DNA of 64,000 nt from Odobenus rosmarus divergens (lineage: Eukaryota; Chordata; Mammalia; Carnivora; Odobenidae). The notes beneath the pieces are model-generated. The model had not been told where the DNA came from, did no database searches, and worked only from the letters and a program-made list of their open reading frames with translations. The translations under genes were made by a program, and so were the position numbers. The number at the start of each line of letters is the position of its first letter. Position 1 is the first letter of the stretch. Shown one piece after another: positions 10,681 to 23,012 of the stretch. The stretch is from the NCBI RefSeq assembly GCF_000321225.1, contig NW_004450563.1, positions 1,032,836-1,096,835 on the forward strand. The letters are read 5' to 3'.

Positions 10681-13177
10681 ATAAGATTAGCACTCTAATA
10701 AAAATCCAGGTACAGGAAATAAGCAAGCCAAAGAGACGAAATATGCAAGATCAAAATATAGGAAACAGAATATCCACTGAATGTATAAGACCCTACTTTT
10801 TTCTTAAATTGGCAAAAAATATAAAATCCAAATATCCTAGATGGCAACAAGTATTTACAGAAAATACATATATGCACATGCACCATTGGTAAAGCTCAGA
10901 ATAGGATATATATATAGTGAGCACATATTTGCATAAAACAAGAGGGGAACTAATATATATTCATCTCTTATGTCCACAGGAGACTTGGGGAAGTATATAC
11001 AAGAAGCTGGTAGGCAGTGATAACTTCCTTTTAGGGAATATTATGGGAATCAGTGAAGATAGGGAACAATTGTGAGAGACAGAATATTCATTTTATACAA
11101 TTTTATAATTTTACTCTTAAGCCATATGAATGCATTTTTCTAGTCAAATAATAATTAAATTAATTTTATAATGTTAAAATAAATATAAATTATATGATGT
11201 ATGGTGTAAATTTTATTATAAATGCAGATAAGCAGACACAGAATGAAGAGTCAAAAAATATCTTTAGCATTTATCTTTGGTTGCTTTTATTTTCATATTT
11301 ACTTTGCTGTATTTTCCAAATGTTCTGAAGGATCAACTTTGATAATCAGAGTACAATATATATTGTGGATGTAGGATAGGTACAGACTGGAGGGTTATAA
11401 ACTCCTTTGACACAGGAGTTAGTAGAATATGTCATTTTCGATACTTTATGAAACCTAATGGGGGAAAAAGCTACATAACATGTGGAAAATTTGTTCTCAC
11501 TTAAGAAAGTTGAATGCACAAGATCTCCTTGGTTTGAAAATATTGGGCACGGCTGCTTTGATACCAAAACTGTCCATGGCTCCACAGATGGTTTTTGCGT
11601 ATGCAAAGAATTATCTAAGGTGCTTATTACCACGTGGATCCCTGAACTCTGTTCCCTACAGATACTCCTTCAATTACATGGGACTTAAGATTGGGCATGG
11701 TCACAGGTACCCAGGTGACATTTTAACACTGATGTGGAATCGAACATGTCCAGGGTATACGTAAGGACTGTCAGGAATTAAATACTGTCAATGGATAGCA
11801 TGAAGGTGTTTGTGTTCATCTTCATACAGTAAGTGGTTCACATTTCTCAGTTTACAAATTGTGATATTTTCCTTTTTAAGTGGGTACTAGGTGCTCTGTG
11901 ACTAGTGAAAACAGTTAAATGGAAAAAAAAATTTAACAATGTCCTCAAAAGTGAAGTATTTTCTATAGCCTGGAAGGTTTTGAATGTCAGAATGAAACAA
12001 AAGATATGTGTGCACTATCAATACTTGTGAAAAATAACTGACCTCTCTGTGATTTCTCCTTAATTATATAGATCTTAGAAGAAAATAATAGATTTCAATG
12101 CAAAATATCCATGTTAAAACCCTGAGCAATAAATACATGTGCACAGTATAGTTTAAATTAGATCTTTCATGAAACAAATGAAAAGCCATCATGACTTCAG
12201 AATGGCATTTAGACTATGTTCTGCTAAAAAAAAAAAAAAAAATCACAGCTTAGGTAAGTGTTCTACTCTGGATAAAAACATTACGATGCCTGGAGGGATA
12301 TTTTTCTTTCATAACTTTATTTCATAAGACAGTAAACAGAAAGGGTAAAAACAGTAAGATCTCTGGTAAAGCCAGAGAAAGAAACTAAGAAATCTGTGAC
12401 ACTTTGGGAAATACTCTGGAGTAAAGCTTTGTGGCTGGGGAACCAATTATAAACTAGAACAAAGGAATTGTTCCACACAGTAGCCACTAACAAAACTGTC
12501 ACCCAGAAACAGAGATCTGGGAAATAGATCATCCATGAGGAAATAACACAAAGCTTCATAACTGTATGGAATATTTCTGAGAGACAGAGAAAAGAAAATG
12601 AAAGTGAAAGGCAGAGAGACTGACCATAAAATTTGATCCAGCAAACAATAAATTAAAAATGATGTTAATATGATGTAATATAGCAAAGGAGACTATTAAG
12701 AACATCAGAAGATAATATTAATAGCACCATTTTTTAGAGGATAAAAAAGGAACACCAATTTTTTTTGTATTTTTGTTGCAGAGATACTCTTTGTTAGCGG
12801 GCAAGAGCATGAGTATAACAATGGTCAAGTCAGCAGAGCTGTCAGAGGTAACTCTCTCCTTACCTCCCTGATACCACCACTGTACTATTTGAAATTTTGA
12901 AACAATACCAGACATTGTTTCATTCTCACCTATGTGTGTGTGTATGTCTGTGTCTGTGTCTAAATAAATAAACAAATAAATAAATATACTACTATTTATG
13001 TGTGTGTATGGTTAAGACTTCAGTTATTTTGTTTCATTTTGCTTTAGTTTTTTAGACCTTACTTTTTAAATTGTGTAGTTTTGTTTTATGTTATGTAAAA
13101 ATGTTTTTTTATGTTTCCAAAGTTAAATCTACAAAATAATCTATATTCAGAGAATATAACCTTTTCTGTCTCCCCAG
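10681..13177. other. Unassigned stretch, no gene supported
   Basis: AT-rich sequence with an A-run at 12226-12242 and a TG/TAAA low-complexity tract at 12931-12985. Overlapping 60-95 codon ORFs on both strands at 11346-11764 lack a recognisable domain and are not called. Confidence 0.4.
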
Positions 13178-13227
13178 GAATATTCTGCTAAAATGCAGTT
13201 CCCATTTCCTGGATTGGAGCATGACAG
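13178..13227 (+). other. Exon-like segment, 50 bp, with strong splice-site context
   Basis: An uninterrupted polypyrimidine tract and AG ('ccttttctgtctccccag', ending 13177) precede the segment. It ends GACAG followed by GTATGT at 13228. A plausible branch point (ataac) lies about 20 bases upstream of the acceptor. The 50-bp segment is open in two of three frames; one reads EYSAKMQFPFPGLEHD plus a split codon. I do not recognise the peptide or a gene, and no partner exon is evident within the window. It could be an exon of a gene spanning this desert, a lncRNA or alternative exon, or chance. Confidence 0.25.
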
Positions 13228-13352
13228 GTATGTGATATTTTAATTTCTGTGATATCTGATGCAGAAAGTTGGAAATGATGACCTAAACTCTGTATTTCAA
13301 ATATATTTTTCTCTAAATAGTAAATTTATAATAGATGGTAGAAACTTTCTTT

Positions 13353-13530
13353 CAAGTGCTTATTATATGCCATTACATCTGCAACATTATTACCTATTTC
13401 AATCTTCATAATAGCCCAGTGATATAATAATTATATTTTTTGTGAACAAGAAATCCAAGACTCAAGGATGACAGTTTTTAAGATACTAGCAAATATCAGA
13501 GTTGGAATTTGAAGTTAGTGCTATCTGACA
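13353..13530 (-). mobile_element. MIR SINE, minus strand
   Basis: 'gtgcttattatatgccatta', 'tttcaatcttcataatagcc', then 'agaaatccaagactcaagga' and 'gagttggaatttgaagtta' follow the reversed MIR consensus order from 3' end to core and 5' part. Confidence 0.72.
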
Positions 13531-15595
13531 AGGAAACTAAGGAAGAGTTGCCTACTCTGTGCCCTGACTGCATTGAGAAACAGGTGCAGCACACAGAAAA
13601 GGTATATTGAAGCAAAATCTTTAATTAGGAAAGAGAGAACATAAGGGAATTTCTGTCACCAAATTCTTACAACAGAATTAAGTCATACTTTAAGGGAAAG
13701 TCAATGAGATGACTTGCTAATTGTGTAGGTAACATCAGCCGAAAAAGTGGGGAATTCGAAAAGGAAAACAAATCACAGTGAGGCAAGGTGCAAGAAATGG
13801 TACAACAGAGGAACAAAGGTATAAGGTTTCAAAAAATGCATCTGTGTTATTTTTTCATTGCCACATTAAGAAGAGGGAACTCTTTTTTAGACAGTGTGTT
13901 TGACACAGTTTGAAATAGTCTCGTTTTACTTCAAATGCAATAGTAACAAAAATAATTAGCAATATTTTGTCATATTTTGTCTTCTGTCATTTAGGTGTTT
14001 GGCCACCATAGTGCTCTATTAGTTTTCAATGAATTATTCAAAACTCTTTGTCTTCTTTCATTCACCTGTAATTCCTTTCTATATACACGATTGTGTTTTT
14101 AATAGTAATTATTTTCCTTTCTGCTACTTAACAATATTTTATTTTTATTCTATCTTTGAGGGTTTGCCAGATCCTTCTTGGTCTGTCTTACATTTTTTTC
14201 TTTGAATTTCCACTTGTTAGAGTATTAGTTTTTGTTTTGTTTTGTTTTCATAGCATGAATGACTGCGTGTGCACAAAAAGGTCCTTTCCTATTTTAAAAA
14301 AGTGTTGAGTATGGAGGCATTGGTCCCGCACTGATTAATTTCTAATAATGATTGTTCCATTTTTAGGTTCACTCTATGTGCCAATTATTTAATATAAAGT
14401 ATAGGGTAGGGAGTGGTTAGGGAATGAGTGAGGGAAGTAACAGCTTAAAATTTGATATAGTATCCTAGGTTACTTTTTTCTCACTCTTTGCTCTCAGTGA
14501 TCTGGATTTCTCACTCCTGAGTGGTCAGAAGCCTTTGATAAATTTGCATGAAGCCATGTGGACTGTAAATTGTTCATGTTATAATAGTGTTCATATGCTT
14601 TCTCCTGCTTGGATCAGTAGCCACTTATGTAATTTCTTCCCTACAGCTCTCAGTCTAACCACTGGATCTCCACAAATTGTTCTTTTACGAAATGATTATG
14701 CACCTATGGGGTCTCATCCATCCCATCTTCTCAAACTCTCCACCATTCTTAACAAATGCATAAAGTGTTGTTTTCTTGTTTTTATTTATATTTCTTTGCT
14801 TAACTAATGTGGATATACATGTGTTTATATTTTTTATGAGATATTTATATTTTCTCTTTCCTGAAACAATCTTTAGTTTTCTTGACCTCTTATATTATCA
14901 ATATCTATGTGATTGTAAATTTCTTTGCATACCTGGTATATTGATCTGTTTGTCATAAACATTATGGATCATCCCCAATTTATCATGGGCCTTTTAATAT
15001 TTGTGTTTTCTTTTTTGTTATATATAAATATGAGTTTTCTCAATCAAATCTGGCAGTGTATTAGTTTTCTGTTGTCATTATGCTTAGGAAAGAGATTTTT
15101 CACCCTGAAATGTGAAAATTATTTACTACATTTAATTTTACTTCTTTTTATATGTATAGGTTTGAGCTGGATGTTATTTAAGGTCTGTGGCAAAATGTAT
15201 GCACTATCCACACATTCCCCAAATTTGTTTCAAATATCACTGCATTTGGAGAGCTCTTTTGCAAAAGTCATTGCCTGGAATTGGATTTTTTCCGAGTATC
15301 GATATGGTGTTTTCTTTCTATTATTCATTTCCTTTTTATTTTTGGTATGCTCACAAAAAAAAAGAGACATCCAGTTTTCACTGTATCTTATGTATCCAGA
15401 TATCTATAAGTATTTCAATTACAGGTTATGCCTACATAAAATGAAATTAGGAGAATTTCCTTTTGAATTATCCTTTGAGGAGTTTTAGTCATTGGTTTAT
15501 CTTGTTAGGACAGAAAGTTCTATTTCCTTTCTTTCAGACCACATCTCCAGAAAAGGCAATTTATATACAAAATGACTAAGTGTTGGGACTCCCAG
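13531..15595. other. Unassigned stretch, T-rich in the second half
   Basis: No gene supported. A 187-codon frame at 14925-15488 is the longest non-LINE ORF, but its product is Phe/Leu/Ile/Tyr-rich as expected from T-rich DNA, and it has no recognisable domain. Confidence 0.4.
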
Positions 15596-15614
15596 CATGT
15601 TTGGTTTATTTTGT

Positions 15615-16020
15615 TTTGCTTTCTATTACTATGAAACAAACTCCATAAAACTCTGTGGTTTAACACAATGAGTTATTATTTTCTGAAATTCTGTGTTTAG
15701 CAGTCTGGATAATCTGCTAATCTTGCTGGGATCAATCATATGGCTGAATTTCTCTGCTGGACTGGAGGGTTCAATCTGGCCAAATCCACATGATTTGCAA
15801 TTAGTACAACTGTCAGCTGAGCACCTTGACTCTAAGTAGATTTACATTTAATTATCAAGTGGCTTCTCATCCTCTGATAGGCTAGCCTGGACTTCCACAG
15901 CATGCTATTCTCAGAAAGTGAGAGTGGAAACTATATGGCCTCTTAAGATTTAGGCTTTAGAACTCAACGTGCTATTTCTGTTACATCCTATTGATCTAAG
16001 TAATTTACAAGTGAAGTTCA
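15615..16020 (-). repeat. Ancient LTR-like interspersed repeat, minus strand
   Basis: Begins 'ttctattactatgaaacaaa', followed by 'actctgtggtttaacacaat', 'tctctgctggactggagggt', 'ggcttctcatcctctgatag' and 'aagtgagagtggaaactata'. I recognise this order as a common decayed mammalian repeat but cannot name the family with certainty. Confidence 0.5.
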
Positions 16021-16032
16021 GAGTGAAAGGGG

Positions 16033-16410
16033 TTGCTATTGTCTGAATGTTTGTGCCACCAACCCCAGCCCCCCACCCCTACCGCCACTGCCGCCAAATT
16101 TGTATGTGGAATCTTAATTCCCAAAGTTAATGGTATTAGTGTATGGGACCTTTGGTGCTTAAGTCGTGTGAGTGAAACTCTTATGAATGGTATTAGTGCC
16201 TTATAAAGGAGGCTTCAGAGACATCCCTAGACCCTTCCACCATTTAAGGACACAGGGAGAAACACTGGCTATTAACCAGGAAGAGGAACTCATCCAACCA
16301 TGCTGGCACCATGCGATCTTGGATGTCCAGCCTCCAGAACTGTGAAAAATAAATTTCTGTTGCTTATAATAAAAGTCTGTGAGTGTTATAACAGTCTGAA
16401 TGGACTGGCT
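16033..16410 (+). mobile_element. MLT1/MST-type LTR (ERVL-MaLR), plus strand
   Basis: Starts 'tgctattgtctgaatgtttg'. It continues with 'gaatggtattagtgcctta', 'cccttccaccatttaaggac' and 'cagcctccagaactgtgaaa', then the AATAAA-containing 3' part and 'cagtctgaatggact'. This is a complete solitary MaLR LTR with a C-rich expansion near 16065-16095. Confidence 0.88.
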
Positions 16411-16763
16411 GGGATGGATAAACTTCTTTTGATGGAAACAATGGCAATGTCACAGTGCAAAGAGACATGGACCTATGGAAGCATGATATTAGAAGTCATT
16501 AATGTATCATCAGGCAAAATTAGAAAACTTTTAACAAGCTTAGTCATCATAACACAAAATTATGACTTTTATATTATATCAATTTTTCTGGATTTAATTA
16601 TCCTCTTGTTCTGACAGAGGAGTCTTGGTTATGGTTTTAATTTTCAGAAATACTTCAAAGATGAAGTCAGCCCATATTGTCAATGAGAAAGGGGCTAAGG
16701 GTGAACAGTAAATCACTCTATGTCACTCCTATTCAGTCCTCTGACAAAATTAGATTAATACTG

Positions 16764-16996
16764 CAACCATTTACTAAATGATTATTTAGTGCCAGGTTCT
16801 CAGGTAAGCACTTAAAATAATTATCTCTTTTAAAATTCACAGTATCTGTATGAGGTCTATATTATTGCCCTCCCTTTGCAGTTGAGAAGTATCAGACCTG
16901 GAAATTGGTACAGCATCTACTGGTGATGATTTCACAGTAAATGGAGGAACTCTGCTTCAAACTCAGGTGTCTGTGATTGCAAAGCCTGTGCTGTTA
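16764..16996 (-). mobile_element. MIR SINE, minus strand
   Basis: 'accatttactaaatgattat..gtgccagg', 'tctcttttaaaattcacagt', 'gaggtctatattattgccct', 'ggaactctgcttcaaactca' and 'aaagcctgtgctg' follow the reversed MIR almost end to end. Confidence 0.82.
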
Positions 16997-16999
16997 AAG

Positions 17000-17534
17000 A
17001 TTTTGCTATAGTCACCAAATATCTTAATAGGTTTATTAAATTTCAAATTCTCAGTAAGATTATATATATATATATGTTTTAATGGTGGTTAGTCTCTATT
17101 TCACCTGAGAAGAATAACCTGTTAAAAAAAATCTCATAAATGTTTTAATTGAAAAATTATTCAGTAAAACTTGGCCTACAAGTAATAAAATGAAATAAAA
17201 TGCTATACTAATCAAATGAAGTTAGTACTCTTATAAGTGTAGACAGATTGCTCAGGGGAATAAAAGAATGCTTAGAAGTAGATTCTTGCAAATGTAAGAA
17301 ATCCATATATAATTAAGGTAGGTTTTGGAAGAGTAGAGAAAGATATATTTATTTGATAATGTTGAATAGTTTTTATGAGCACAATTTTAAGTGTTTAAAA
17401 AACACAATTTGTATTCATATGTGAGATATATCAACAGTAATTCTAAGTAGATTTACATTTTGAATAAGAAAATATAGGGGAATAACTTTTAGGTTTCAGT
17501 ATGGAGAAAATCTTTTTAAGAATAAAACCAATTG
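17000..17534. other. Unassigned AT-rich stretch
   Basis: Contains a short (TA)n run at about 17061-17076. No gene or confident repeat. Confidence 0.4.
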
Positions 17535-17731
17535 AGGGCCACTTGGGTGGCACTAGGTTAAACATCTGCCTTCGGCTCAGGTCATGATCCTGGGGTCCTG
17601 GGATCAAGCCCCGCATGAGGCTCCCTGCTCAGTGGGAAGCCTGCCTCTCCCTCTCCCTCTGCCCCTCCCCCTGCTCATGCTCTCTCTCTCTCAAATAAAT
17701 AAATAAAATCTTAAAGAAAAAGAAAAAAAGA
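17535..17731 (+). mobile_element. Carnivore SINE, plus strand
   Basis: Diverged head 'gagggccacttgggtggcac' with a small deletion in the D-loop region, then 'cggctcaggtcatgatcc', CT stretch and AAATAAATAAAATCTTAAAG tail. Confidence 0.93.
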
Positions 17732-17919
17732 AATATCAACTACTATAGAGTCTGAATTCTAGAAAAGTGCTGCTTCATTCTCTTTTGTGTGTGTGTGCTG
17801 ATTTTTCATTTAAAAAAAAGAATAAAACTAATTGAAATTGTTTCTACCTAAAATGAAAAAAAAAATATGTGAATAGATTTTACTCAAGTGGTTGTGTTAG
17901 GAAATGTGTTAGCTCATTA

Positions 17920-18480
17920 ACAATCAAAAGAATACAAAATAAAATTAGGCCCCAACTTTAGATGTGAATTTTGGAAAAATACAGAGGTATTAGAATTTCC
18001 AGGACTAGCAAGAGATGGAGAAACATCAATATCAGAAAAAGTTGGTGAGAGATTAAAATGGTATGCTGTTCTTGAACATAATTTGATAATATATACCAGT
18101 ATCCTCAAAATTATTTGCCTCAGGACAAACCAGAAGAGAGTTTTCCTAAGGAAATTTTAGACATTTAAAAATGTCTAAAAAATTTGTATATGAGTTATTA
18201 TAATGTTATTTATAAGGGAAAAGAAATACATAGATTGGATGTCTCAAAAATAAGTTTAGATAAATAATAAAGAAATGATTATAACTCTAGATAAAGTGCT
18301 ACTGTTCATCCACTAAAATTCACATTGAAGAATATTTAGTTGTGGAAAACTGTTGGTCACAATATGTAGCAACAACTACAACAACAACAAAATGTAGGGT
18401 ATAGATCTTTGTAAGTAATTTTATCTTAATTTTGTAAGCAAATAGATATTAATGTTAAAGAAAATATGCACGTTATTGAA
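17920..18480 (+). mobile_element. Old LINE (L1M/HAL1-like) 3' region, decayed
   Basis: 'cttgaacataatttgataat', 'taatgttatttataaggga', 'ttggatgtctcaaaaataag' and 'gctactgttcatccactaaa' follow the order of an old L1 ORF2 C-terminal region, with many stops. A (CAA)n tract is at 18370-18391. Confidence 0.5.
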
Positions 18481-18512
18481 AAATAATCTATTTTAAGAGT
18501 GATTTTTATTTT

Positions 18513-18679
18513 ATTTTTTTAAAGATTTTATTTACTTATTTACTTGAGAGAGGAAGAGAGAGCATGAGTGGGGGTGGGGGGGACAGAGGGGTAGGGTGAG
18601 AGGGAGAAGCAGACTCCCTGCTCGGCAGGGAGCCTGACATGGGGTTTGACCCATAACTGACTGAGCTACCCAGGCACCC
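18513..18679 (-). mobile_element. Carnivore SINE, minus strand, perfect TSD
   Basis: Reverse copy with head 'gagctacccaggcaccc'. The 15-base TSD 'agtgatttttatttt' is identical at 18498-18512 and 18680-18694. A part of the body between the GA stretch and the A-box region is deleted ('ggggtttgacccataactga'). Confidence 0.95.
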
Positions 18680-19020
18680 AGTGATTTTTATTTTCTAAGT
18701 ATAGTTTAACATTTTTTCCTGTTCTGTATTTGTCACATCTTGTAATATACACATACATGGGGATTATTGAAAATATTTAGCAACCCATAGGGCATGGGGG
18801 CAGACTAACCAGATTAATAATACCACCAATAAGAGTGGATACTGCTATAAACCAACACCAGTATCGCCAAACTCTGACTAACGAGCTGTGTGTGTACATT
18901 ATACACTTCATAAACAAAAGAAAAAGCAAGCAATGTTATCAAGTGAAACAGTGCAAGATACATGTAGGGTTGGGACTCATGAAGGGAGAGTGTTTAATTT
19001 GATAAGAATAATGTCAAAAT

Positions 19021-19214
19021 GGGAGCACCTGGGTGGCTCAGTTGTTAAGCATCTGCCTTTGGCTCAGGTCATGATCCCAGAGTCTTGGGATCAAGCCCCA
19101 CATCAGGCTCCCTGCTCCATGGGAAGCCTGCTTCTTCCTCTCCCACTTCCCCTGTTTGTGTTCCCTCTCTCACTGTCTCTCTCTGTCAAAATAAATAAAT
19201 AAAATCTTAAAAAA
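19021..19214 (+). mobile_element. Carnivore SINE, plus strand, 17-bp TSD
   Basis: Complete copy from 'gggagcacctgggtggctca' to the A tail. TSD 'aagaataatgtcaaaat' at 19004-19020 and 'aagaataatgacaaaat' at 19215-19231, one mismatch. Confidence 0.96.
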
Positions 19215-19231
19215 AAGAATAATGACAAAAT

Positions 19232-20060
19232 ATAAAAGATAGATATAAAGCAGAATATTAAAAAAATCACAAGAGGCTATTTTGGAAACCTAGTATCAAA
19301 ATCTAAAGCTCTGGAGAGAAAGAAAAAAAAACACAACAAAATAGTAGAAATGAATTATAAAATAAATAATAGGTGAAAACTTTCCTGAAAACCAGAAAAA
19401 CAAATTCAAAATGTGTCAGAGAGAAAATAGAAGCCAAATAAGCAAGCAAATAAAGGAAAAGAATCACTCTTCACTAATAGTGGCACTCTTTTCATGAATA
19501 ACAGAGGATAGCGAAAGGAGTAGATCAATGACTTCATATTTTAAAGAAAACTTATTTTGTACAGGAATTCTATACCTGATTAAATTTTAGAAAATAAGAA
19601 TATTTCATTCTTGCTAAAAATGAGAATCCCCAGATTCTTTCTGAGAAAATAATCTGAGAATCTATTTTAATAAGTAAGTATAGAAAACAGTAAAGAAGAA
19701 GATGTGAGATCTAAGTGGTGGGAGGTAAATCAATGAAAAGAAATATCAGTTAGGCATCAGTTGGTACTAATTTGAACAGTCATTTAGCTTAAAAAAATTC
19801 TGTCTTCAAGAAGAATGGATGGATTTCATGTTCCATCTTAAAGGAGTTTAAAAGTTGGGTTATATTAGGACTGTCATAAAGAGGACATATATATATATTC
19901 TTTCAAAGACTGAGAGAAGAAAAGAAAATGAGCGAAAGGAGGGAGAGAGGGAGAAAGGGAGGGAGAGAAGGATAATCTATCAGAAATTTCAGGAAAAGGC
20001 AACTTATATAATAAAGCCATGATAAAAATATGAAGCCAACTAAAATGTGGCATAAATATA
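19232..20060 (+). mobile_element. Old LINE (L1/HAL1-like) internal region, decayed
   Basis: A-rich sequence with 'gtgtcagagagaaaatagaa', 'cactcttcactaatagtggc', 'acaggaattctatacctgat' in the order of an old L1/HAL1 body. No open frame. A purine-only tract at 19912-19971 is low complexity. Confidence 0.42.
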
Positions 20061-21164
20061 AGCAATTTTTGAAATGTAAGGCTAAAGGTTCAAGTGACCC
20101 TGGAATGGAATAGAAATCTTAATATTGCATCTGTAAAGAAAAAAATATCCTAGGAAACCAGGTGCCTTTGTTCTGAAGAGTAGTTTTCATATTCATAATG
20201 ATATTGACGATGTTCATTGGTTTTCAACTTTTAGAATCAAAGGACAAGTAAAGCATGGACAACTTAAAATAGCAGAATGTAAATGCCATCAGCCTTGAAA
20301 ATGCAAACGTAAGGGTACAGCTGAAAGAACTGGGAGGTGGAAGAGCAGACATTAAGGAAAGGCTTTTGACATTAAAATGTTCCCTTTATGTTGTGGGAGT
20401 TAAAGCTGATGGAAAATGTTGGTTCAAGCATATTATCTAAAGTTACATGTAAAAGCAGCAGAAGAGTTAAAATCATTTGTACAAGAAGTGATTTTCAGAA
20501 GGGATTGAGTAGAAGTAGAGGTTGAGGAATGTAAATTAAATCTGCCTTTCTCAACTGGCCATCAATATTTGAATTTGAAAAAGTCATAATATAATAAGCT
20601 TTGTTTTGTAATCAAAGGTGAAACTTTATTAAATGTGTATCTATAAAAAATGTGACTGAGAATGAGGTGAGGGCGAAGAGTTGCTGTTTTTCATTATAAG
20701 ACTTGGTAAACTTTTATGTTTGTTATGTATAGACATTTCATTCATATATGGGTTTCAAAATAGAATTTTGAATGGAAGCATGAAAGCACTCAATAGGTTG
20801 CTTTTGATACTCGATTTGAGGATTTTAAATACTTGTACAAATACTAGTCGCTTTTTTTTGTTAAATTAAAGCTAATTCCTTTATCTTAAAATAAATAGCA
20901 TTTATCCTTGCCCTCTACTCTTTTGTTACTTTTTACTATGTAATCATTTAAAATGCCCTCATTCTGACCTATTTTAAAAATGAGACAAGAGACAAAACAC
21001 AGAGGAACTTGTAGGGTAAAACAATTTAAAATAATATAGTTGTACTAACATACTTTTGTCTTTCATATGTGTTTCTGTAATATAAAGGAAAAATGAAGCT
21101 TACTCAGCTAGTTTGGGACAAAATGTCCAGTCTATGAAGGAGCAGTAGAGATACCAATTAATGT

Positions 21165-21278
21165 ATAACAATATTGTATACAACTATATATATATATATA
21201 TCTCGATATATAGCTATATATAGCATATTTTATATATATATTGCATATATATATTGCAAAATATATATATTGCATATT
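21165..21278. repeat. (TA)n tract with TATTGCATA units
   Basis: Alternating TA runs interrupted by CTCGATATATAGC and by three 'ttgcatat/ttgcaaaat' units. Strongly palindromic and able to form hairpins. Confidence 0.9.
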
Positions 21279-22899
21279 TCTCCCTGAAATCAAGTGCTCG
21301 TACAAAATAAAAATAAAGAATAGTCAGACATTTCTCTCTAAAAATTTAATTGTGAAATGGTTTGAAAGTACTTGCCCATAATAGTTCTCATTCTGGAAAT
21401 TTATTTCTAGGTCCAAATGTATCTTTTACCCTTCTCAATAGATTTAATAAACATTTTTTTTGTTGACATACACAGTTTCTGCAATTAAATTGCAACTATG
21501 AATTGTCAGTATGGAGCAAAATTTCCTAAGGGCATCGATAAGTGCACAATTGAATCTCAGTATAATGGCAAAAACAGCCCAATACAAAAATAATCAGCCA
21601 AATAAAGGAACAATTAAATTCCATGGCTGTAAAAATGCAGGTGCAAAATATAATGCCACAGCTAAATTGCACACAAAAAATTGGCTCTTCATATTAAATT
21701 AAATTGATAGTCATTGTCTTTGATATAGAGATGAAGATCATTATATTCTAGGAGAGAAACAAATTTGAGTTATAAATTTTCCCCAATAGGGGCCACCCTA
21801 GAGTCTGTTCACCATAATCACATTTGAAGAATTCTGCACTGTTTCAAAATAATTGTATCAATTGAAATACCTTCCCATAAAGAAATACTTTGAAAAAATA
21901 CTGCCTGGAAAGGATGAATGGAAGAAGCAATTATGCACCTGAAATTGGAAACCTGATACAAATCATTTTTCATTATATTATTATAAAATCTGAAGTCCCT
22001 ATTATATAAACACAGATTATTATCCCATTAGCCAGACCTTTATTGGTTAACATGATACAGGAAATGTTAATGCTGAAGATAACAATAACAAAGACTTGCA
22101 TACATTATATAGAACTAAATTATTTCTTAAATTCAGTAAAATAGCTGCCTTCAAATATTATTTTTAAAAACAGGTGACAAAGGACTTATTTACTTTCAGA
22201 TATTTAGGCACTGTTGCCTGGTGTTCTTTGGGCACCACTGAGTATGTATATACTTTTCTAAATAATTAACGAAACAAAATACATGTTAATCTTAGATCAT
22301 GCTTTTTATTATCCTAAATAGTGATAGACCTAAATTAAACAACCTTTTTCATTCACAATTGAGATATTAAAAATGCAATTGGCCTAGAGAAAGACTTTAA
22401 TTTGATCCAGTATTACATAGTTTCCTGAAATTGTTCTGAGAGCTAGCTATTCATTTACTTTACAATCATTCACCCTATCACACACTAAAAACCTTAAAAA
22501 TTTATAGATAATCCTCCTGCAGATATTTTTCCTGGTCCATATTGTTTTAGATATCAACAAGTAGAATAGAAATGTCTATAAGCTAAGAGTTCCCATTCTC
22601 AATGCCAATGCAAATTAAAATTACCTTATCTGATAAAAGGAGAGTTCTTGACCACGCAAGCTTATGTAAGAGAAAGTTTGATCCATGGAAGAGATGAGAA
22701 TGATATAAGATACTAATTTCTTTCTCCAGCAAGTACAATATTGTGAAATAAAAGAAATTTCTACAGCATTCAGTAAATATTGCTCATATATCCTATGCCA
22801 TAAATCCATGAAACTGCCCATGAAAAATCATCAGTGATACTCTGTATATGGATCTAATGACAATAAGTTTAAAAATTATATTTTACAAAGGAAGGTTAT

Positions 22900-23012
22900 A
22901 TTATTATGTCTATATTTTCAAGTGAAGAAACTGGAATATAGAGAAGTAACCTAAGTTGGCAAAGATACACCGTCAATAAATGACAAAAATGGCCAGGAAG
23001 ACTAGCTTTAAG
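22900..23012 (-). mobile_element. MIR SINE core, minus strand
   Basis: 'attattatgtctatattttc', 'aagtgaagaaactggaatat', 'agagaagtaacctaagttgg' correspond to the reversed MIR core. Confidence 0.65.

Noticed and set aside
11346..11764. Overlapping 68-95 codon frames on both strands, considered as a processed pseudogene
   Set aside because: No frame gives a recognisable protein, there is no poly(A) or TSD, and the frames conflict with each other.
14925..15488. 187-codon open frame, the longest outside LINE-1
   Set aside because: The product is a Phe/Leu/Ile-rich string expected from T-rich DNA, with no recognisable domain, no second exon and no Kozak-like start. Overlapping shorter frames look the same.
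19899..19980. Purine-rich tract, and a similar one at 25793-25882, considered as SINE tails
   Set aside because: No SINE head or body is attached; they are simple A/G low-complexity sequence.
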